The translations under genes and the position numbers were made by a program. From contig JAQUDY010000061.1 of NCBI GenBank assembly GCA_028685445.1, positions 1-6,341 on the forward strand: 6,341 nucleotides of DNA. Direction: 5' to 3'. Source of the stretch: Bacilli bacterium. Its GTDB lineage: Bacteria > Bacillota_I > Bacilli_A > RF39 > UBA660. Positions 1 through 6,310 of this stretch are shown here, piece after piece. Within the stretch, counting starts at the first letter, position 1; the number at the start of each line of letters is the position of its first letter. The notes below the pieces were generated by a model that saw only the letters and a list, made by a program, of their open reading frames with translations, ran no database searches and was not told the origin of the DNA.

Positions 1-310
<310 letters not shown>

Positions 311-364
311 ATATTTTATATTGATTGATGATACATTATCTTGTTTTTAAAGAACAAAATCCTT

Positions 365-475
365 ATATTGGTGACGATAGCTAAGTGGATACACCTCTTC
401 CCATACCGAACAGAGCAGTTAAGCACTTAAACGCCGACGATAGTTGAATAAGCTAAAATAGGTAGTTGCCAATAT
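365..475 (+). rRNA. 5S ribosomal RNA
   Basis: The gene lies 54 bases after 23S, the usual bacterial order. The conserved core CCATACCGAACAGAGCAGTTAAGC-like segment is at about 400-424. The two ends form helix I: ATATTGG (365-371) pairs perfectly with CCAATAT (469-475). Its length of ~111 bases is slightly short but within the range for low-GC Firmicutes and relatives. Ends are set by the helix and could be off by one or two bases. Confidence 0.93.
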
Positions 476-482
476 TTTTTTT
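465..482 (+). terminator. Possible end of rRNA operon (T-run after 5S helix I)
   Basis: Eight consecutive T residues (475-482) directly follow the 3' arm of the 5S terminal helix, so the 5S stem plus U-run could work as an intrinsic terminator. No separate GC-rich hairpin is seen. The hairpin at 582-614 is the other candidate for terminating rRNA transcription. Confidence 0.35.
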
Positions 483-528
483 GTAATAAAATAATAATGT
501 AAACTTTAGTAAACTACAAATAAAGAGC

Positions 529-556
529 TTGACAGAATTTTTTCCGTGTTTATAGT
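529..556 (+). promoter_or_regulatory. Sigma-A-type promoter for the UPF0371 gene
   Basis: A perfect -35 TTGACA (529-534) is followed after 16 bases by TATAGT (551-556), five of six matches to the -10 consensus. Transcription would start near 563, giving an ~80-base leader before the ATG at 645. A second -10-like TATACT (572-577) lacks a good -35. Two copies of GTAAAC (499-504 and 509-514), spaced 10 bases apart, sit upstream of the -35 and could be a regulator site. Confidence 0.7.
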
Positions 557-581
557 AATTATCAAAGTTTATATACTAAAT

Positions 582-614
582 AGGTTTTAAAACAACAAAA
601 ACCTCTTTTTTTTT
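582..614 (+). terminator. Terminator-like hairpin in the leader of the UPF0371 gene
   Basis: AGGTTTT (582-588) pairs with AAAACCT (598-604) in a perfect 7-bp stem with a 9-base loop, followed by C and nine T residues (606-614). It lies between the promoter at 529-556 and the ribosome binding site at 632-636. It is therefore either an attenuator for this gene or a terminator of upstream rRNA transcription. The stem is AT-rich (two G-C pairs), so its strength is uncertain. Confidence 0.5.
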
Positions 615-637
615 GCTATGATTGTTATGGTAGAGGT
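601..637 (+). promoter_or_regulatory. Ribosome binding site with a complementary leader segment
   Basis: AGAGG at 632-636, eight bases before ATG 645, is the Shine-Dalgarno site that fixes the start of the UPF0371 gene there rather than at the in-frame ATG 618. ACCTCT (601-606) is exactly complementary to AGAGGT (632-637), so the leader could fold to cover the site. The same 601-604 bases form the 3' arm of the hairpin at 582-604, making the two folds mutually exclusive. The pairing is only 6 bp and is a hypothesis. Confidence 0.4.
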
Positions 638-644
638 AAGAAAT

Positions 645-2102
645 ATGAAGATAGGATTTAATTGTAGTAAATATGTTAAAGTACAAAGCAAAAAAATAAA
701 AGAAAGAGTTAAACAATTTGATAAATTGTATTTGGAAGTTGGCGGGAAACTTTTTAATGATAGTCATGCTTCTAGAGTACTTCCTGGTTTTGAACCAGAT
801 GCTAAAATACAAGTATTATCAGAATTAAAAAAAGACTTGGAAATAATTTTTTGTATTAACGCTGGCGATATAGAAAAAAGTAAAACTAGAGCAGAATATG
901 GTATTACTTATGACACAGAAATATTAAATTTAATTAATAAATCAATTAAAGAAGGATTTTTAATAAATAGTGTTGTTATAACTTTATATAATAATCAAAA
1001 TAGTGTTAACAATTTTATTAAAAGACTAGAACGCGATAATATAAAAACTTATATTCATACCGCAACTAAGGGGTATCCAACGGATATAGATTTAATAGTA
1101 AGTGAAGAAGGTTATGGAGCTAATCCATACATTGAAACGACAAAAAAGTTAATATTAGTTAATGCACCTGGTGCAGGTTCAGGAAAACTAGCAACATGTT
1201 TTAGCCAGCTTTACCATGAACAAAAAAGAGGGATTAATGCAGGTTATGCTAAATTCGAAACTTTTCCTGTCTGGAATTTGCCTTTAAAACACCCAGTTAA
1301 TTTAGCATATGAAGCAGCATCAGCTGATCGAAAAGATTATACTATGATTGATCCTTTTCATTTAGAGTGTTATAATGTTCAGGCTGTAAATTATAATCGG
1401 GATGTAGAAACGTTTCCTATTTTAAGAAGCATTTTAAGTAAAATATCAAAACAAAATATATATAATTCACCTACTGATATGAGCGTTAATATAATAGCTG
1501 ATGCAATTATAGACAATGATATAGTTGAAAAGGCAACTAAAAAAGAAATAGTCAGAAGGTTTTATCAAGAAGAAGCAAATTATAAATTAGGAAATACTGA
1601 TTATGAAAGTGTACAACGTATAAAGCTTTTATTAACAGAGCTTAACATTGATGAAAATTATTTAAAAGTAGTCAAACCGGCGCTTTTAAAAGCAAAAAAG
1701 TCAGCAAAACATGCAATGGCGTTAGAACTACCCAATGGTAAAATTGTAACTGGTAGAGAAACAGACTTACTTTCACCAGCAAGTAGTTTAATTATAAATA
1801 CAATGAAAGTATTAACTAGAATACCTGATGAAATAAACTTACTTTCACCTTCAGTTTTAGAACCTATTTTAAAACTTCGTAGAGGACAAAAACAATTATC
1901 ATTACAAGAGGTACTAGTAGCACTCTCGATTTGCTCTGTTACTAACCCAATTATTGAAAAAGCCCTACAAAAAGCTGATAAATTAAAAAATTGTGATGTC
2001 CACTCTACATATATAGTTCAAAATGGAGATTTAAAAGCATTAAAAAGTTTAGGGATCAACTTGACAACAGAACCTGTATTTTACTCAAATGAGCTTTTTT
2101 AG
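645..2102 (+). CDS. UPF0371 / DUF1846 family protein, function unknown
   Basis: The 485-residue protein (family members are near 500) is recognised by blocks typical of UPF0371: GGKL and HASRVLPGF (residues 33-49), AGDIE with GITYD (73-90), ATKGYPTDID with VSEEGYG and NPYIETTK (140-167), the glycine-rich APGAGSGKLATC (174-185) followed by SQLYHE, then KFETFPVWN (203-211), IDPFHLE (235-241) and NYNRD (249-253). The family is widespread in Firmicutes and Actinobacteria. Structures are known but no activity is established, as far as I know. The GxGSGK loop suggests a nucleotide or phosphate site, which is inference. No signal peptide or membrane segment is seen, so it should be cytoplasmic. Start 645 is chosen for its ribosome binding site; ATG 618 would add nine residues (MIVMVEVRN) that family members lack. 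It has its own promoter, and the next gene begins 49 bases on with another. No functional link to the t6A genes is evident. Confidence 0.92.
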   Translation: MKIGFNCSKYVKVQSKKIKERVKQFDKLYLEVGGKLFNDSHASRVLPGFEPDAKIQVLSELKKDLEIIFCINAGDIEKSKTRAEYGITYDTEILNLINKSIKEGFLINSVVITLYNNQNSVNNFIKRLERDNIKTYIHTATKGYPTDIDLIVSEEGYGANPYIETTKKLILVNAPGAGSGKLATCFSQLYHEQKRGINAGYAKFETFPVWNLPLKHPVNLAYEAASADRKDYTMIDPFHLECYNVQAVNYNRDVETFPILRSILSKISKQNIYNSPTDMSVNIIADAIIDNDIVEKATKKEIVRRFYQEEANYKLGNTDYESVQRIKLLLTELNIDENYLKVVKPALLKAKKSAKHAMALELPNGKIVTGRETDLLSPASSLIINTMKVLTRIPDEINLLSPSVLEPILKLRRGQKQLSLQEVLVALSICSVTNPIIEKALQKADKLKNCDVHSTYIVQNGDLKALKSLGINLTTEPVFYSNELF

Positions 2103-2104
2103 GG

Positions 2105-2133
2105 TTTACTTAACAATCTAATTTATATATAAT
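2105..2133 (+). promoter_or_regulatory. Promoter for tsaE
   Basis: TTTACT (2105-2110, four of six matches to the -35) is followed after the ideal 17 bases by a perfect TATAAT (2128-2133). The predicted start near 2140 falls directly on the ribosome binding site AGGTGA (2140-2145), so the tsaE leader would be only about a dozen bases long. Confidence 0.6.
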
Positions 2134-2151
2134 ATTTATAGGTGAGATAAA

Positions 2152-2604
2152 ATGAATTATAAATATACTTCTAAAAGTATTGAAGACACAATGGAATTAG
2201 CAGAAAATATCGAATCTGAAAAATTTCCTGGTATGGTAATATGTTTAATAGGAGAATTAGGAAGTGGTAAGACAGTATTTGTTAAAGGTTTTGCCAAATC
2301 TTTAGGTATAGAAGAAACAATAACCAGCCCAACATTTAACTTAATAAAAGAATACAATAATAGTGAAATACCTTTATATCATATGGATGTATACAGACTA
2401 GATGGAGATGCTGATACTTTAGGTTTAGAAGATTATTTTAATAAAGATGCAGTATCTATGATTGAATGGGCAGATTTAATAACAGATTATTTACCTGAAG
2501 AAAGATTAGAAATTAAATTTAAAGTAATAAATGAAAATACACGTGTCTTAATATTAAAACCTTTTGGTGAAAAATATGAAGATTTAGTCAATGCTGTTTT
2601 ATAA
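2152..2604 (+). CDS. tsaE: tRNA t6A biosynthesis ATPase TsaE
   Basis: TsaE (YjeE/YdiB) is the P-loop ATPase that works with TsaB and TsaD to make N6-threonylcarbamoyladenosine at A37 of ANN-decoding tRNAs. Its ATP hydrolysis is thought to reset the TsaBD complex. The 150-residue protein has normal length. Walker A is GELGSGKT (residues 34-41), followed by the family motif TSPTFNLIKEY (58-68), HMDVYRL (77-83) with the conserved D79, Y81 and R82, a GLEDY segment (91-95) and IEWAD (104-108). ATG 2152 follows AGGTGA by six bases. It is the first gene of the t6A module, in the same order as Bacillus ydiB-ydiC-ydiD-ydiE. A terminator hairpin overlaps its last codons, partly separating it from tsaB. 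Confidence 0.96.
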   Translation: MNYKYTSKSIEDTMELAENIESEKFPGMVICLIGELGSGKTVFVKGFAKSLGIEETITSPTFNLIKEYNNSEIPLYHMDVYRLDGDADTLGLEDYFNKDAVSMIEWADLITDYLPEERLEIKFKVINENTRVLILKPFGEKYEDLVNAVL

Positions 2605-2620
2605 AACGGCTTTTTATTTT
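2593..2620 (+). terminator. Intrinsic terminator overlapping the tsaE stop codon
   Basis: GCTGTTT (2593-2599) pairs with AAACGGC (2604-2610) in a 7-bp stem with one T-G wobble and a TATA loop, followed by TTTTTATTTT (2611-2620). The TAA stop of tsaE (2602-2604) lies in the loop and start of the 3' arm, so the terminator is partly encoded inside the gene. A translating ribosome at the stop codon could weaken it, allowing readthrough into tsaB. Confidence 0.75.
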
Positions 2621-2646
2621 ATATATTAAGATAATGTTGTTATAAT
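2618..2646 (+). promoter_or_regulatory. Extended -10 promoter for tsaB-rimI-tsaD
   Basis: TGT directly precedes a perfect TATAAT (2641-2646), giving the TGnTATAAT extended -10 element, which can work without a good -35. The -35 position, 17 bases upstream, reads TTTATA (2618-2623) and is weak. The start would be near 2653, only a few bases before the GGAAG ribosome binding site at 2657-2661. Confidence 0.6.
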
Positions 2647-2669
2647 ATAGATGTGTGGAAGTGATAAAA

Positions 2670-3248
2670 ATGAATACAATATTTATTAGTACTTTTAATC
2701 AAAAAGTAATAATTGGAATTTTAAAAAATGAAATATTACTTTTAAAAGAAGAAATAACTTCAAATAAAAGTCATAGTATATCATTAATACCTACAATTGA
2801 AAAAGTATTAACTATTACTAAAACAAAATTAAATGATTTAAATGAAATAATTATAATAAATGGTCCAGGTTCTTTTACAGGAGTAAGATTAGGTGTTACC
2901 GTTGCTAAAACATTAAGCTATACTTTAAAAATTAAAATTAAAACAATTACAAGTATAGAAGCAATAGCTATATCAAGTAATGCAGATAAAAAAATAGTTA
3001 TAATTCCAGATAGTAAAGGAAAATATTTAGGAATATTTAATAATAATAAATTAATTAAGGAAATAAATTACTTAAATAATATTGATTATAATTTATTGAT
3101 AAAAAATTATAAAAATTATAAAATAATAGAATCTGAGTACCTAGATATTCCTAAGATAGTTTTATACTTAAAAGATAAAAAAAGTATAAATCCTCATAGT
3201 GTAAAACCCATGTATATAAAGAAAATAGAGGTATTAAATGGTAAGTAA
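2670..3248 (+). CDS. tsaB: tRNA t6A biosynthesis scaffold protein TsaB
   Basis: TsaB (YeaZ/YdiC) is the non-catalytic ASKHA-fold partner that dimerises with TsaD and holds the t6A synthase complex together. The family hallmark NGPGSFTGVRLG is at residues 64-75. SHSISLIP (34-41) matches the conserved (R)HSExLLP region, and the C-terminal VKPMYIKK matches the usual PxYLR ending. The 192 residues make it short for the family (usually ~220-240), with a reduced second domain. The N-terminal strand reads IFISTFNQ where most TsaBs have an aIDTS-type motif. The protein is very rich in K, I and N, following the AT-rich DNA. ATG 2670 is preferred over the in-frame GTG 2655 because GGAAG at 2657-2661 lies eight bases upstream and overlaps the GTG reading. 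It overlaps the next gene by 11 bases. Confidence 0.92.
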   Translation: MNTIFISTFNQKVIIGILKNEILLLKEEITSNKSHSISLIPTIEKVLTITKTKLNDLNEIIIINGPGSFTGVRLGVTVAKTLSYTLKIKIKTITSIEAIAISSNADKKIVIIPDSKGKYLGIFNNNKLIKEINYLNNIDYNLLIKNYKNYKIIESEYLDIPKIVLYLKDKKSINPHSVKPMYIKKIEVLNGK

Positions 3249-3648
3249 ATTTAAAATAGAAGATATAAACGAAATCGAACAAATTGGTTTAAGCATTAAC
3301 CCTAAATTTAAAGACATATTTAAGATAGACAATTTAAGTGATATAGAAGAGATTTATGTTTATAAAAAAGATGAGGAAGTCTTTGGTTTTTTACATATAT
3401 TAAAAACAATAGATAAAGTTGAAATTATTAACCTAGCAGTAAAAGAATCAAAAAGAAAACAAAAAATAGCTTCTATTATATTGGATTATTTTTTAAGTGA
3501 AGTATCTCAACCAATAATTCTTGAAGTAAGAGAATCTAATACTCCGGCAATAAACTTATATAAGAAATTTAATTTTTTCGTTATTAATATTAGAAAAAAT
3601 TACTATGGTAATGAAAATGCTGTTATTATGGAAAGAAGTAATAAATAA
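3238..3648 (+). CDS. rimI: RimI-type GNAT N-acetyltransferase
   Basis: This 136-residue GNAT protein sits between tsaB and tsaD, as rimI does in many Firmicutes. RimI acetylates the N-terminal alanine of ribosomal protein S18 and sometimes other proteins, using acetyl-CoA. The family block LEVRESNTPAINLYKKFNF is at residues 95-113, followed by IRKNYYGNENAVIMER (118-133). E96 and Y108 are spaced as the catalytic Glu and Tyr of enterobacterial RimI. The acetyl-CoA pyrophosphate loop, normally (R/Q)xxGxG/A, reads RKQKIAS (73-79), with Lys in place of the first Gly, so binding may be altered. ATG 3238 follows AGAGG (3227-3231) by six bases and overlaps tsaB by 11. The stop overlaps the tsaD start by one base, indicating translational coupling. 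S18 as substrate is inferred from context and motif. Confidence 0.88.
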   Translation: MVSKFKIEDINEIEQIGLSINPKFKDIFKIDNLSDIEEIYVYKKDEEVFGFLHILKTIDKVEIINLAVKESKRKQKIASIILDYFLSEVSQPIILEVRESNTPAINLYKKFNFFVINIRKNYYGNENAVIMERSNK

Positions 3649-4667
3649 TGAAAGATGTATATATCTTAGGAATTGAAACAAGTTGTGATGAGACTTCAAT
3701 CTCAATTGTAAAAAATGGAGAAACGGACATAGCTACTAGTATTTTAACTCAGATAAATACGCATGCTTCTTTTGGAGGAGTAGTTCCTGAGATTGCTAGT
3801 AGATTACATAGCGAAAATATAACTTTAGTCTTAGAAGATCTTTTAAACAAAACAGATTTAACAATAAATGACATAGATGCAATTGCTGTAACATATGCGC
3901 CTGGATTATTGGGAAGCTTACTTGTTGGATTAGAATTTGCAAAAACATTATCATTAGTCTATAAGAAGCCTTTAATTAAAGTGCATCATATTGCAGGACA
4001 TATTTATGCTAATAACTTAGAAAAAAAATTAGACTTTCCTCTTTTAGCACTTATAGTTAGTGGAGGACACTCTGAACTAGTTTTAATGAAAAAAGATTAT
4101 GATTTTGAAGTGTTAGGAAAAACTTTAGACGATGCAGTAGGAGAGGTTTACGATAAAGTAGCAAAAGTATTAGATCTACCTTATCCTGGAGGACCTAACA
4201 TCGAAAAATATGCTCTAAAAGGTAAAAACACCTATAGTTTACCTAAATCAGTACTAAATGATGAATTAAATTTCTCTTTTAGTGGACTTAAAAGCGCGGT
4301 TATAAACTTAGTTCATAATGAAAAACAAAAGAAAAAAGAAATAAATAAATATAATCTAGCAGCATCATTTCAAGAAGTTGCTATAGAGCAGTTAGTAAGA
4401 AAAACTAAAATAGCAATTATGAAAACAAATGTAAAAAGACTTATTATTGCTGGAGGAGTATCTGCTAATCAATATTTAAGAAAAGAAATGGAAAAATTAG
4501 CGAAAGAATATAATATAAAATTATCTGTTCCAAGCATGAAGTATTGTACAGATAACGCTACTATGATAGCAGCAGCAGCGTATCCACTGTATTTAAAAAA
4601 AGAATTTTCAGAGCTAAACATTAACGCAAAAAGCACAGATAAATTATTTGAAGAAAAAATTAATTGA
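3648..4667 (+). CDS. tsaD: tRNA N6-adenosine threonylcarbamoyltransferase TsaD
   Basis: TsaD (Gcp/YgjD/Kae1 family) is the catalytic subunit that transfers the threonylcarbamoyl group from threonylcarbamoyl-AMP to A37 of tRNAs reading ANN codons. The 339-residue protein has full length and all main motifs: GIETSCDETS (residues 8-17), GGVVPEIASRLH (43-54), the metal-binding HHIAGH (113-118, ligands H114 and H118), SGGHSEL (138-144), GKTLDDAVGEVYDK (157-170), PGGP (180-183), SFSGLKSA (210-217), AGGVSANQYLR (268-278) and CTDNATMIA (300-308), where D302 is the third metal ligand. It is cytoplasmic and works with TsaB and TsaE, encoded just upstream; TsaC/Sua5 must be elsewhere. Its ATG shares one base with the rimI stop (TAATG), with a weak AGAAG site (3634-3638). 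It ends on TGA, confirming that TGA is stop here. No terminator is visible after it. Confidence 0.98.
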   Translation: MKDVYILGIETSCDETSISIVKNGETDIATSILTQINTHASFGGVVPEIASRLHSENITLVLEDLLNKTDLTINDIDAIAVTYAPGLLGSLLVGLEFAKTLSLVYKKPLIKVHHIAGHIYANNLEKKLDFPLLALIVSGGHSELVLMKKDYDFEVLGKTLDDAVGEVYDKVAKVLDLPYPGGPNIEKYALKGKNTYSLPKSVLNDELNFSFSGLKSAVINLVHNEKQKKKEINKYNLAASFQEVAIEQLVRKTKIAIMKTNVKRLIIAGGVSANQYLRKEMEKLAKEYNIKLSVPSMKYCTDNATMIAAAAYPLYLKKEFSELNINAKSTDKLFEEKIN

Positions 4668-4692
4668 AAAAATATATAAAGTATAGTAATAT
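4664..4692 (+). promoter_or_regulatory. Possible promoter of the surface-protein gene
   Basis: TTGAAA (4664-4669), overlapping the tsaD stop codon, is followed after 17 bases by TAATAT (4687-4692). The -35 matches five of six positions and the -10 four of six. Transcription would start close to 4699, the A of the start codon, so the message could be leaderless, which would agree with the lack of a ribosome binding site. The DNA is so AT-rich that chance matches are likely. Confidence 0.3.
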
Positions 4693-4698
4693 TAAACT

Positions 4699-6273
4699 AT
4701 GGAAGATAATAAAGAAAAAAAATTAATTTATCGTATATTAATAATAATAGCAATAGCAGTTCCAGTAATATTGTCTCTTTCTTATGCTTATTTTCAAGCG
4801 GATATAATAGGAACAGATAATGGAGTAACAGGCAAATCTACTAGCACATTTGATATTGATTTAATAACAGAAAATGATGGCTATATTAATGCATCAGGAG
4901 TAAAATTAATATCAGCAGAAAAGATAGCTGAAGAATCTGAAAAAACTAATTTTAAAGTAGTTAGTGGAGATAATAAGCATTTCATAAATTACACATTATC
5001 AATAACAAATTTAACAATAAGTTCAAACCTTCAAGTATCAGATTTTAAATGGCAATTATTAAAACAAAATCAAACTGTAACAAGTGGAACATTTAGTGGA
5101 ATATCTGCTAATAATATGACTTTAGCAACAAACTTAGAAATAGGTGCTAATAGAACAGATAATTATGAATTAAGATTATGGATTGAAGAAACATCTTCAA
5201 ATCAGAATAATTTAATTGGAGGATCCTTTGGTGGAAAAATCACTTTAACAGCAGAAATGGTTCAAAATCCTTATGAACCCACTTTATATGATAAAATCCT
5301 AGCTCAAGGTGGAGGAGCATCAGCAATAGAAGCCAAAGGAACACCTGATTTTAGCGTAATAACTGGAACTAGTGGACTATATGCTGCAGAAGATGAATAT
5401 GGAACAAGTTACTACTATCGTGGTAAAAAGTCAGAACTAAATAATAATATAATCTGGGGAGGTTTCCAGTGGAAGATAGTAAGAATAAATGGGGATGGCT
5501 CAGTAAGATTAATCTATAATGGAACAGAGGCTCAGTTTAATAGCGCTAATAAGATGAATGATACAGGATCAAATACCCAGATAAAAACAGCAGCATGGAA
5601 TACATATTATAATGATGCAAAATACGTAGGTTATATGTATGGTGGAGCAAACGGAGTGAAATCAACAGTTAGACACGGTACAACAAGCGCGGCAGCAACA
5701 TATAATGAGACAAACTCAAATATAAAAAACGAATTAGATTCTTGGTATGCATCAAATATAGCAGGAAAATCATTTGAAGCGGACATAGTAGATAATCTAT
5801 TTTGCAACGATAGACAATTACGTAGTGAAGTTGGTGGAGATCAAACTGGTCCCGGTCATGGGACTTCATCAACATTTTACGCTGCAGAATATCGACTTTC
5901 TACAACTAAATCTCCAACTTTAAAATGTGTCTTAAAGAATGATAGATTCACTAAAAATGATACAACAATAGGTAATGGAGCGTTAACCTATCCGATAGGC
6001 TTAATAAGCGCAGATGAAACTTCAATGGCAGGATTAGTATACGACATAAGCAATAATACTAATTACTTGTATACGAACCAGACTTATTGGCTGTTTTCGC
6101 CAAACTACATGATTTCGAGCGGCTATGCTGGCGCGTTCAATGTCAATTCGTCGGGGAACTTGAGCGTCAACCATGTGTACTACAGCCACGGCGTCAGGCC
6201 TGCAGTTTCTATCTACTCTAAGACTCGCGTAACTGGTTCAGGAAGCAATGTTGACCCATATAAAGTGGTGTAA
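4699..6273 (+). CDS. Membrane-anchored surface protein with lectin-like variable C-terminus; candidate DGR target
   Basis: A 524-residue protein not assigned to a named gene. Residues 1-12 are charged (KEKK). Residues 13-32 are hydrophobic and end in SYAYFQAD, like the signal segments of TasA/camelysin-type (SipW-dependent) proteins, so it is exported or anchored facing outward. Residues ~40-185 are Ser/Thr/Asn-rich and probably a beta sandwich. From N190 (PYEPTLYDKIL) a second module begins, with GLYAAEDEYG, SYYYRG, GGFQWKIVRINGDGSVRLIYNG (254-275), YVGYMYGG, FCNDRQ (368-373), LTYPIGLISADE (429-440) and YWLFSP (463-468), ending GVRPAVSIY (498-506) and GSGSNVDPY. I recall this order from surface proteins of uncultured gut Firmicutes; the end resembles the C-type-lectin/formylglycine-enzyme fold used by many DGR targets. 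Its only cysteines, C369 and C410, may form a disulfide. There is no LPXTG. The ATG has no Shine-Dalgarno but suits the anchor. It begins 31 bases after tsaD. The last ~150 bases have foreign-looking codons. The ligand is unknown. Confidence 0.8.
   Translation: MEDNKEKKLIYRILIIIAIAVPVILSLSYAYFQADIIGTDNGVTGKSTSTFDIDLITENDGYINASGVKLISAEKIAEESEKTNFKVVSGDNKHFINYTLSITNLTISSNLQVSDFKWQLLKQNQTVTSGTFSGISANNMTLATNLEIGANRTDNYELRLWIEETSSNQNNLIGGSFGGKITLTAEMVQNPYEPTLYDKILAQGGGASAIEAKGTPDFSVITGTSGLYAAEDEYGTSYYYRGKKSELNNNIIWGGFQWKIVRINGDGSVRLIYNGTEAQFNSANKMNDTGSNTQIKTAAWNTYYNDAKYVGYMYGGANGVKSTVRHGTTSAAATYNETNSNIKNELDSWYASNIAGKSFEADIVDNLFCNDRQLRSEVGGDQTGPGHGTSSTFYAAEYRLSTTKSPTLKCVLKNDRFTKNDTTIGNGALTYPIGLISADETSMAGLVYDISNNTNYLYTNQTYWLFSPNYMISSGYAGAFNVNSSGNLSVNHVYYSHGVRPAVSIYSKTRVTGSGSNVDPYKVV
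6076..6213 (+). other. Candidate DGR variable region (VR) within the surface-protein gene
   Basis: From about 6076 base composition shifts abruptly: 6121-6180 has 32 G/C of 60 and 6181-6240 has 31 of 60, against 16 of 60 at 4861-4920. In codons 6103-6193, 17 of 31 end in C, against 1 of 20 at 4861-4920. Many codons (AAC, TAC, AGC, CAC, GTC, GGC) can be derived from AAC by changing only adenines, which is the signature of adenine-directed mutagenic retrohoming. The segment encodes residues ~460-505, from the YWLFSP loop to GVRPAVSI, where known lectin-fold DGR targets vary. The boundaries are estimates. The invariant GVRPAVS part would be near the homing (IMH-like) end. No template repeat is visible in the window for comparison. 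Confidence 0.5.
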
Positions 6274-6310
6274 CAAATATTTGAAGTCGATCACTCTCTA
6301 ATCTGTCTAA

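Noticed and set aside
311..364. tRNA gene in the 23S-5S spacer
   Set aside because: At 54 bases it is too short for a tRNA and contains no TTCGANT-type arm.
618..644. Upstream in-frame ATG as start of the UPF0371 gene
   Set aside because: It has no ribosome binding site, lies just after a T-run, and would add residues not typical of the family; ATG 645 has AGAGG eight bases upstream.
576..812. 78-codon open frame on the minus strand
   Set aside because: It is antisense to the leader and start of the UPF0371 gene, rich in F/Y/I from AT-rich DNA, with no convincing ribosome binding site.
2084..2100. Terminator at the end of the UPF0371 gene (CTC-AAAT-GAG then C and T6)
   Set aside because: The stem is only 3-4 pairs, too short to count without folding support, although the T-run at the stop codon is suggestive.
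2157..2357. 66-codon open frame on the minus strand
   Set aside because: It is a shadow of the well-conserved tsaE gene.
2655..2669. GTG start for tsaB, five codons upstream
   Set aside because: The GTG overlaps the GGAAG ribosome binding site of ATG 2670, and the extra residues precede the family's first strand.
4665..4680. TGA read as tryptophan (Mycoplasma-like code)
   Set aside because: TsaD is full length at this TGA, readthrough would add only a few residues, and all Trp codons in the genes are TGG.
4664..4687. TTGAAA with TATAGT (4682-4687) as promoter
   Set aside because: The spacing is 12 bases, too short; TAATAT at 4687-4692 with 17 bases fits better.
5669..5875. 68-codon open frame on the minus strand
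   Set aside because: It is a shadow of the surface-protein gene, which has consistent codon use and recognisable motifs across this span.
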